Under the pieces are notes generated by a model. That model saw only the letters and a list, made by a program, of their open reading frames with translations. It had not been told where the DNA came from and searched no databases. A DNA stretch of 31,703 nt from Prevotella sp. (lineage in GTDB: Bacteria; Bacteroidota; Bacteroidia; Bacteroidales; Bacteroidaceae). Positions 1 through 4,791 of the stretch are shown here, piece after piece. Made by a program: the position numbers and the translations under genes. The stretch covers positions 1 to 31,703 of the forward strand of contig JAILAA010000013.1 of NCBI GenBank assembly GCA_024681875.1, read 5' to 3'. Numbering within the stretch: the stretch's first letter is position 1; every line of letters begins with the position of its first letter.

Positions 1-310
1 TCTCCGGACCGATGTTGAGGTCGAAGGTCTCCACATCGTTGGCAGGACGCCCGATGGTGATGGCGGGGCGGAAGATGCACAGGTTGTCAATCTTCACCGG
101 AGTGCCGCCCAGCACCAATTCGCGCACGCAGCTGGAAATCTTGCGCAGCACGCCGTGGATCACGTCAACGGTGTAGGGCGAGCCGTGGTCGCTGATGTGC
201 TGTGCCAGCTCGTCGATGCCAATCATCTTGTTGGCCTTCACGCGTCCATACACCTTGCCGAAGTTCTCGTGGCCCGCGCGCTTGTTCTTGTAAAAATCAA
301 TCTGAAGCAT
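1..310 (-). CDS. HU-like (HU-HIG family) DNA-binding protein, 5' part
   Basis: The minus-strand frame from an ATG at 310 runs off the left edge, giving about 103 N-terminal residues that begin MLQIDFYKNKRAG. The pattern (short beta start, a helical stretch with GIDELAQHISDHGSPYTVDVIHGVLRKI, then GGTPVKIDNLCIFRPAI) resembles the HU/IHF-like domain of the Bacteroidota HU-HIG family, which has a helical body followed by the strands that open the DNA-binding arm. The C-terminal part is outside the window, so full length cannot be judged. A good promoter lies 51 bp upstream at 361-392, giving a leader of roughly 45 nt. A nucleoid or DNA-binding role is inferred from the family; individual HU-HIG paralogues are largely uncharacterised. 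Confidence 0.75.
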   Translation of the reverse strand, partial: MLQIDFYKNKRAGHENFGKVYGRVKANKMIGIDELAQHISDHGSPYTVDVIHGVLRKISSCVRELVLGGTPVKIDNLCIFRPAITIGRPANDVETFDLNIGPE

Positions 311-360
311 AGTGTTTGTGTTGTGTTGAAGGGTTAATAAATAAGTGAACTTTAACGATA

Positions 361-392
361 CAAAGATACACATTTTTTCTTTAACCACCAAA
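361..392 (-). promoter_or_regulatory. Bacteroidota-type promoter for the HU-like gene
   Basis: On the minus strand, TTTG (389-392) is followed after 20 nt by TATCTTTG (361-368), an exact match to the Bacteroidota -33/-7 consensus TTTG-N19-21-TAnnTTTG. It points leftward to the ATG at 310. Confidence 0.7.
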
Positions 393-464
393 TAATAATG
401 CATTTATTTTCAAGGAAATAAGAATAAATTTAAATTAAATTCTTTTGTCGACGTATTGAGGAAT

Positions 465-499
465 AATCTTACATCTTACAATATGACAGTTAGATTTTG
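465..499 (+). repeat. 35-bp dispersed repeat, copy A
   Basis: Begins ATCTTACATCTTACA and ends TTTTGC. The reverse complement of 631-665 matches it at about 28 of 35 positions, and 4736-4771 matches it directly at about 31 of 36. It has a roughly 7-bp internal period (CTTACAT, CTTACAA, TATGACA). Confidence 0.65.
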
Positions 500-630
500 C
501 GCTCCTATACCGAGTATGAGAAGAAAAGATACAGAGAGAGAAGAAGTAATAAAAATGAAGTATAATAATAGAAGACTATTTTTTATATTCTTTTATTCTT
601 TATTTTTTTATTCTTTCCTGTTGCCCCTAT

Positions 631-665
631 GCAATTATAAACTGTCAGACTGTAAGATGTAAGAT
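631..665 (-). repeat. 35-bp dispersed repeat, copy B (inverted)
   Basis: Inverted partner of copy A, separated from it by about 130 bp. Read on the minus strand it begins ATCTTACATCTTACAG and continues TCTGACAGTT. The pair lies directly upstream of the transposase promoter. Confidence 0.65.
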
Positions 666-710
666 GGGGTCCATGGCCAGGATGGTTTGTGAAAGATAAA
701 ACGAGAAAAT

Positions 711-741
711 TTTGGATTGTAAGAAATAATTCGTATCTTTG
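711..741 (+). promoter_or_regulatory. Promoter of the RAYT-type transposase
   Basis: TTTG at 711-714, a 19-nt spacer, then TATCTTTG at 734-741 match the Bacteroidota consensus. Transcription would start near 748, only a few bases before the first plausible ATG (754). The mRNA is therefore nearly leaderless, or translation starts at the next ATG (811). Confidence 0.65.
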
Positions 742-753
742 CCGACAAAGTTC

Positions 754-1833
754 ATGAAGCGCGAAGTTTACGAGAGCCAGAAGGCATTTGCGGGCGAGAA
801 GAAGCCCTCTATGCAGCGCCGCTGTGTGGGTCACGACTACACGGAGCGCATGATGTATATGGTGACGATGGTGACCGAGGGCCGCCGTCCGCTCTTTGGC
901 CAGGTGGTGGGAAGCAGCGAGGCGCCAGAAGGCAGTCCCGAAGCCCCGCGCATGGCTCTCAGCGAGCTGGGGCAGCGGGTGAGTGACGAATGGTGGGCAG
1001 CCCCGCAGCACCATTCTGAAATAGAGGTAGTAGCGCTGCAGATGATGCCCGACCACCTGCACGGCATCCTCTTTGTCAAGGAGCAGATGGAGAAGCCCCT
1101 CGGTATGGCCTTGCGCGGCTTTAAGCAGAGCTGCAACCGCCATTACCGCGAGCTGCTGCCTGGTGTTCCGTCTGTTGCGTTGCCAACGCAACAAACAGGA
1201 CAGCAACAAACAGGACAGCAACGGCAACAAACTGCGCAGCCCAAAGAACGCCGAGGCGAAGACCGCACCCACGGCCTCCTCTTCGCCCCGGGCTTCAACG
1301 ACAAGCTGCTCCTGCGCCAGGGCCAGCTGCAGCGATGGCTCGACTACCTCCATGACAACCCCCGCCGCCTCCTGATGAAGCGCGAGCACCCCGACCTCTT
1401 CCGCGTGCAGCGCGGCCTCGTAGTGGCAGGCCAGCAGTTCTCTGCCATCGGCAACCGTTTCCTCCTTCAGCGCCCCGTACGCCTGCAGGTGCAGTGCTCA
1501 CGCCGCCTCACGGACGATGAGATTGCCCAGAAGCAGGCATGGTGGCTGCAGCAGGCCCGCGCCGGAGCCGTCCTCGTCTCTCCCAGCATCTCCAAGGGCG
1601 AGAAGGCCGTCATGCGTGCCGCCTTCACCGAGGGTCTCCCTCTCATCATCCTTCAGGAGAACGGTTTTACCGACCTTGCCAAGCCCGGCGGTCAGCGCAT
1701 GGAGGCCTGCGCCCGCGGCCAGCTCCTCCTCCTTGCCCCCTGGGAGCACCATCGCTCGACCCAAAGGGGCGCTTGGCTCGTCCAAGAACGAGCGCCTCAC
1801 CATCCGTCGCGACCAGTGCCTCGCCCTCAATGA
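754..1833 (+). CDS. RAYT-like HUH (Y1) transposase with DprA/SLOG-like C-terminal domain, probably frameshifted near the end
   Basis: The N-terminal two thirds look like a REP-associated tyrosine transposase. The motif MPDHLHG gives the HUH pair H101/H103 (numbered from the ATG at 754), and a helix with candidate Tyr131 (SCNRHY) follows. A Gln-rich insert (about residues 140-165) then leads to GLLFAPGFNDKLLLRQGQL. Residues about 225-335 (SRRL, GAVLVSPSISKGEKAVMRAAF, PLIILQENGF) look like a Rossmann-type DprA/SLOG fold, not part of a minimal Y1 transposase. After LLLLAPWEHH the frame degenerates, while the +1 frame continues NERLTIRRDQCLALNDMARMIC and stops at 1858, so a one-base slip near the CCCAAAGGGG run (about 1770) is likely. 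ATG 811 is an alternative start. High GC and an independent promoter set it apart from neighbours. Confidence 0.75.
   Translation: MKREVYESQKAFAGEKKPSMQRRCVGHDYTERMMYMVTMVTEGRRPLFGQVVGSSEAPEGSPEAPRMALSELGQRVSDEWWAAPQHHSEIEVVALQMMPDHLHGILFVKEQMEKPLGMALRGFKQSCNRHYRELLPGVPSVALPTQQTGQQQTGQQRQQTAQPKERRGEDRTHGLLFAPGFNDKLLLRQGQLQRWLDYLHDNPRRLLMKREHPDLFRVQRGLVVAGQQFSAIGNRFLLQRPVRLQVQCSRRLTDDEIAQKQAWWLQQARAGAVLVSPSISKGEKAVMRAAFTEGLPLIILQENGFTDLAKPGGQRMEACARGQLLLLAPWEHHRSTQRGAWLVQERAPHHPSRPVPRPQ
1165..1196 (+). repeat. 32-bp coding palindromic repeat (copy in transposase)
   Basis: Ten-base arms TGTTGCGTTG (1173-1182) and CAACGCAACA (1184-1193) flank one central base. In frame it encodes VPSVALPTQQT. 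The reverse complement of 15372-15403, inside ileS, matches 26 of 32 positions and is read in the same frame. Confidence 0.75.
1190..1219 (+). repeat. 15-bp direct tandem repeat, two exact copies
   Basis: AACAAACAGGACAGC occurs at 1190-1204 and 1205-1219, followed by a degenerate third unit. It encodes the Gln-rich QQTGQ insert. The first unit overlaps the right arm of the palindrome at 1173-1193. A 15-bp unit keeps the reading frame. Confidence 0.8.
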
Positions 1834-1893
1834 TATGGCCAGGATGATTTGCGAGTAATCGAACCCATTCCGACAATTATTTTCCCGATATTC

Positions 1894-1924
1894 TTTGAAG
1901 TTTCAGAAATAATGCTTATTTTTG
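1894..1924 (+). promoter_or_regulatory. Promoter of the mntA-hepT pair
   Basis: TTTG (1894-1897), a 19-nt spacer and TATTTTTG (1917-1924) match the Bacteroidota consensus. The expected start near 1931 leaves a leader of about 19 nt before the ATG at 1950. Confidence 0.7.
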
Positions 1925-1949
1925 CAGCTGAAACATTTTTACGCCAACT

Positions 1950-2243
1950 ATGAGCACGGAGACGATGACACAAGTGATAGTCGAATACTTCAAGACGCAA
2001 CCCGTTGTGAAGGCTTGGCTGTTTGGCTCATTCGCACGAGGCGAGGAAACAGCTGAAAGCGATGTGGACATACTGATACAGCCAGAAGGCTCTGTCGGTT
2101 TGTTCAAACTCAGCGGTATGCACCTCGACCTGCAGGACTTGTTGCACACCGATGTTGATTTGGTTACCGTAAAGGGTCTGTTGCCTTTTGCCGCAGAGAG
2201 TGCCAACCGCGATAAAATACTAATCTATGAGAGAAGCAATTAA
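1950..2243 (+). CDS. mntA: MntA-type nucleotidyltransferase antitoxin
   Basis: A 97-aa minimal nucleotidyltransferase. GSFARGEETAESDVD fits the family signature G-S-x10-D-x-D, with G26, S27, D38 and D40 in place. A third acidic residue probably lies in TDVDLVTV near residue 70. In characterised MntA-HepT pairs the enzyme uses ATP to AMPylate a tyrosine of the HEPN toxin and thereby neutralises it. The next gene is a HEPN protein whose ATG (2227) lies inside this gene, a 17-nt overlap typical of translationally coupled pairs. Length and motif spacing are normal for the family. Function follows from family and context; activity is not shown by sequence alone. Confidence 0.87.
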   Translation: MSTETMTQVIVEYFKTQPVVKAWLFGSFARGEETAESDVDILIQPEGSVGLFKLSGMHLDLQDLLHTDVDLVTVKGLLPFAAESANRDKILIYERSN

Positions 2244-2595
2244 GGACAAGACCCGTTTGGAGCATATTCTCGAAGCCATCGACCGTCTGGAGCGATATGC
2301 CGGTTCCCTGTCGAGGGAAGAACTGGAGGCTGATGTCCTCAGATACTACGGTATTGTGAAGAACATTGAGATAATTGGTGAGGCGGCCAATATGCTTTCC
2401 GCTCCTTTCAAGGAGGCACATCCGGAAGTAGAATGGCGTCCCATTTCCAATATGCGTAACTTCCTTGTCCATGAGTATTTCCAGGTTGACAGCGATACGG
2501 TGTGGGCCGTCATTCATAGTGACATCGTTGAATTGAAGAAACATATTCTCAAATACCTCGCTGACACCAACTGGGAGGAATGGGAGCAGATATAA
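2227..2595 (+). CDS. hepT: HepT-like HEPN (DUF86) ribonuclease toxin
   Basis: A 122-aa all-helical HEPN protein of the DUF86/HepT family. The sequence MRNFLVHEYF carries the R-x4-H-x-Y motif (R77, H82, Y84), which forms the RNase site; Y84 is the expected AMPylation target of the partner transferase. EIIGEAANML (about residues 48-57) is another family hallmark. It overlaps mntA by 17 nt and shares its promoter. The catalytic residues are intact, so the toxin is probably functional. Known targets in the family include tRNA or mRNA; the target here is unknown. It ends 27 bp before the HIRAN gene, so the three may be co-transcribed. Confidence 0.87.
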   Translation: MREAIKDKTRLEHILEAIDRLERYAGSLSREELEADVLRYYGIVKNIEIIGEAANMLSAPFKEAHPEVEWRPISNMRNFLVHEYFQVDSDTVWAVIHSDIVELKKHILKYLADTNWEEWEQI

Positions 2596-2622
2596 ATAAT
2601 TGTTGAACCCTTAAAAACGCGT

Positions 2623-3024
2623 ATGCCTATGGCAAAGACGAGAAAGAGAAACTATCAATATTTCTATAAGAGTAAAGATTCTGGCAATGTTTGGCCCTAC
2701 ATCCATTATAACCCAAACAGATATATTGATTTCGTTGTGAGAGGCACACGCTATTGTGAAGGACTGGTGGATTACGTGGGCGAGTTCAAAGGCAGGCTGA
2801 TGCCGGAACCCGAGAATGAGAGCGACCAGAATGCCATCCGCGTGGAGCATGAAGACGGACATCGCATCGGCTACGTACCTAAAGAAAAGACCCAGGAAAT
2901 ACGTGACTTCAAGGTCGAACTGCCTTGCGAATGCTACTGTTTGGTGGAGCGGCGCAAGGATGACTGGGGTGACGTTTGTTTTTTCGCAATTTGTTACGTG
3001 AGCGAATACCCAGTAGACGAGTAG
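2623..3024 (+). CDS. Small standalone HIRAN-domain protein
   Basis: A 133-aa protein starting at ATG 2623 (a second ATG, 2629, is equally possible). Residues about 36-115 match the HIRAN pattern: a first strand DFVVRGTRYCEG, then LMPEPENESDQNAIRV and GHRIGYVPKEKTQEI. HIRAN domains bind DNA 3' ends or single-stranded DNA and are usually fused to helicases or nucleases; stand-alone bacterial copies exist. The N-terminus is basic (KTRKRN). No catalytic domain is attached. It lies 27 bp behind hepT with no terminator between them, and a hairpin with a T-run follows at 3103-3129, so it may be a third member of the toxin-antitoxin transcript. Its role there is not known. Confidence 0.75.
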   Translation: MPMAKTRKRNYQYFYKSKDSGNVWPYIHYNPNRYIDFVVRGTRYCEGLVDYVGEFKGRLMPEPENESDQNAIRVEHEDGHRIGYVPKEKTQEIRDFKVELPCECYCLVERRKDDWGDVCFFAICYVSEYPVDE

Positions 3025-3102
3025 ATTCACAATTTGCTTAAATATACATTAAAGAACAGAGACTGGTAAGACAATGTGCATATCGTTTTACCTTCAACCC
3101 TG

Positions 3103-3129
3103 CCAACGTGTCAGCCGTTGGTGGTTTTT
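3103..3129 (+). terminator. Probable terminator of the mntA-hepT-HIRAN unit
   Basis: Stem CCAACG (3103-3108) / CGTTGG (3116-3121) with a 7-nt loop, followed closely by a T-run (3124-3129). The stem is short, so strength is uncertain. Confidence 0.5.
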
Positions 3130-3183
3130 TCTTTTTGGCCTGATTTTTGCTGATTGATTTTTAGAAGATTATAGCGGCACTCC

Positions 3184-4389
3184 ATGCGGACATCACCACA
3201 TATCGGCAACTCCCATTTGGAGCAGATGAACTTGATATACGAGTTCATCTGTCGTTTTGACGTAGATAACCTTCTTTATGCCATCAACGGCAAGCAGCTG
3301 GACGAAGAGGAGATCGTCAGCCTGACAAACGACATCAGGGAGTACAATGTGAAGCTGGGCAGGCAGAAGCAGTATCTGTTCAAATACTGCAAGACTTTCC
3401 CCAAGGAGTTTGCCCATGAGGACAACAATTTGGTTGACTCTTCGGTGAAGGTTTCATGGCGTATGCGCAGCGGTTCGGCAGGGGTCAAGAAAATATTCAA
3501 GAAGTTTTGCAAGGTTTCCTACAAGCAACCACCCAAAGGAATGTCAGAGCAACAGGCCATTGATCGGTCGCTGATCAGCTCGAAGAACTATATGCTGGAA
3601 TTGTTTGGCCTCTCGTCCTATCCTCAATGTGTGAAGGAGTTGTTTGTGGCGATGTTTGACTTCTACACTAACATGAGCGAATGCCTCGAAGAGGGTATGC
3701 GCGCCCTGAAAGAGGAGAAGATCACGAAGGGGGATGCCCGCAAGTGTCTCGAAGTCCTGATTAAATCATGCGAGAAAAGCAGGGTGGCTCAGGCTCACCT
3801 CATTGAGGCGATGATGGCTGACCCGGATTTAAAGAAAGCTGTGATGGAGAGCAAGGAGCTCTCGGGCGACAATGAGAATCCTGTGCTCAAGGCCTACAAG
3901 AACAGCGCTACGAGCAAGGAGCAGTTTGCTCAGCACTATTATCATAACTGCTCGCCCAAGGATGTAGGCAAAATCACCATCTATGAGGCTTATTCGGAAG
4001 CCGACGAAGATCCTGCCCTGAATTTCGCCAAGGTGGTTTTCGGCAAGGATGTGGAGAAGATTCGCAGGATCAATTTTGTGATAGAGCATTTCGACAAATT
4101 GCTGCCAGAGAAATGTAAGCGTGGTCAGATACCTGCATTGAATCTGTATTTCTTCTATGAGTGGAGTCAACCAATTGTGGGCATCGAGTCATTTCTCAAA
4201 TACTTCAACAAATATTATAAAGAACACGGCGGCAAATGGGAGACCATTGGCAAGTCGGCGATAACCGGAGCACGCACCAAAGACACCACCTGCAAAGATG
4301 ATTCGTTGAAGAAAATGAGAAACAAAATGCTGAGCCAAATTGAGTCGATGCTCAGCGAAAAGTTCCCTAAAATGGAAATTGCATCATAG
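3184..4389 (+). CDS. Hypothetical protein, 401 aa, alpha-helical
   Basis: I do not recognise this family. The protein is predominantly helical and charged, with no signal peptide, membrane segment, P-loop or obvious nuclease motif. Lysine-rich stretches (KKIFKKFCK, KEEKITKGDARK) and a tryptophan/tyrosine-rich part (about residues 310-345: LNLYFFYEWSQPIVG, FLKYFNKYYKEHGGKW) stand out. The C-terminus ends with a helical segment (SLKKMRNKMLSQIESMLSEKF). The start at ATG 3184 is the most upstream; M15 (ATG 3226) is a good alternative because the residues before it are poor in structure. No clear promoter was found. A strong terminator follows directly, so it appears to be a single-gene unit between a toxin-antitoxin pair and a DUF3987 gene, an accessory-gene context. 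Coding is supported by the long open frame and consistent composition. Confidence 0.7.
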   Translation: MRTSPHIGNSHLEQMNLIYEFICRFDVDNLLYAINGKQLDEEEIVSLTNDIREYNVKLGRQKQYLFKYCKTFPKEFAHEDNNLVDSSVKVSWRMRSGSAGVKKIFKKFCKVSYKQPPKGMSEQQAIDRSLISSKNYMLELFGLSSYPQCVKELFVAMFDFYTNMSECLEEGMRALKEEKITKGDARKCLEVLIKSCEKSRVAQAHLIEAMMADPDLKKAVMESKELSGDNENPVLKAYKNSATSKEQFAQHYYHNCSPKDVGKITIYEAYSEADEDPALNFAKVVFGKDVEKIRRINFVIEHFDKLLPEKCKRGQIPALNLYFFYEWSQPIVGIESFLKYFNKYYKEHGGKWETIGKSAITGARTKDTTCKDDSLKKMRNKMLSQIESMLSEKFPKMEIAS

Positions 4390-4414
4390 ACACCATTCAT
4401 TGGTGTCTTTTTTT
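4388..4414 (+). terminator. Rho-independent terminator of the 401-aa gene
   Basis: AGACACCA (4388-4395), loop TTCAT, TGGTGTCT (4401-4408), then a T-run to 4414. It overlaps the stop codon of the upstream gene. Confidence 0.85.
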
Positions 4415-4735
4415 ATGCCCATTTGCCTGTTTCGTGTACTCTACTTGTGTGACCTATGTCCACAAAATGGGTTCGCGTAATGGGTTATCGTATGGTTTTC
4501 GTGGCCAAGAAACAGATTTCGTGTATTGACAAAAGTATACGAAAATGGCATTGGTGTACACGAAACTGAATTACGTGTACAGGGCATTGTCCGCAGCGTA
4601 CACGAACTGGTGATACTTCTCTTTTTTGTGTATCTATGTACTTATTTTAGAGTGTCTTAAGAATCCACTTAATAACAGAATCCTTTAGAAAATTCTACAT
4701 ACCTTTGCATCGCAGTCAGGAAAATCCCGATGCGT
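4415..4735. other. Intergenic region with clustered TTCGTGTAC-like sites
   Basis: No gene seen. The octamer-to-decamer TTTCGTGTAC and variants occur in both orientations: plus strand near 4430-4439, 4517-4525 and 4571-4580; minus strand near 4536-4544, 4556-4565 and 4597-4606. Weaker versions are near 4471 and 4494. Farther right, TACCTTTG at 4700-4707 could be the -7 element of the next gene, although no -33 TTTG is found at the right distance. Confidence 0.5.
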
Positions 4736-4771
4736 AATCTTACATCATACAGTATGACAATAATATTTTGC
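4736..4771 (+). repeat. 35-bp dispersed repeat, copy C
   Basis: Starts AATCTTACATCATACAG and ends TATTTTGC. It matches copy A (465-499) at about 31 of 36 bases and lies in the presumed 5' leader of the next gene, 20 bp before its ATG. Confidence 0.65.
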
Positions 4772-4791
4772 ACTAATAAACAGTTTGTATC

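Larger units (their letters stand above)
393..710. other. AT-rich intergenic region with an inverted repeat
   Basis: No convincing gene is visible. The stretch is very A/T rich. It carries two diverging copies of a 35-bp sequence as an inverted pair (465-499 and 631-665), annotated separately. Short open frames here have no recognisable domain or start signal. The divergent promoters of the HU-like gene and the transposase border it. Confidence 0.6.

Noticed and set aside
583..1389. A 268-aa open frame on the minus strand opposite the transposase
   Set aside because: Its residues are the antisense of a high-GC coding gene with recognisable motifs; it has no domain of its own and no promoter.
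4415..4735. Iteron-type replication origin
   Set aside because: The sites are in both orientations with irregular spacing, and no plasmid replication initiator or partition gene is present; a general binding cluster is the safer reading.
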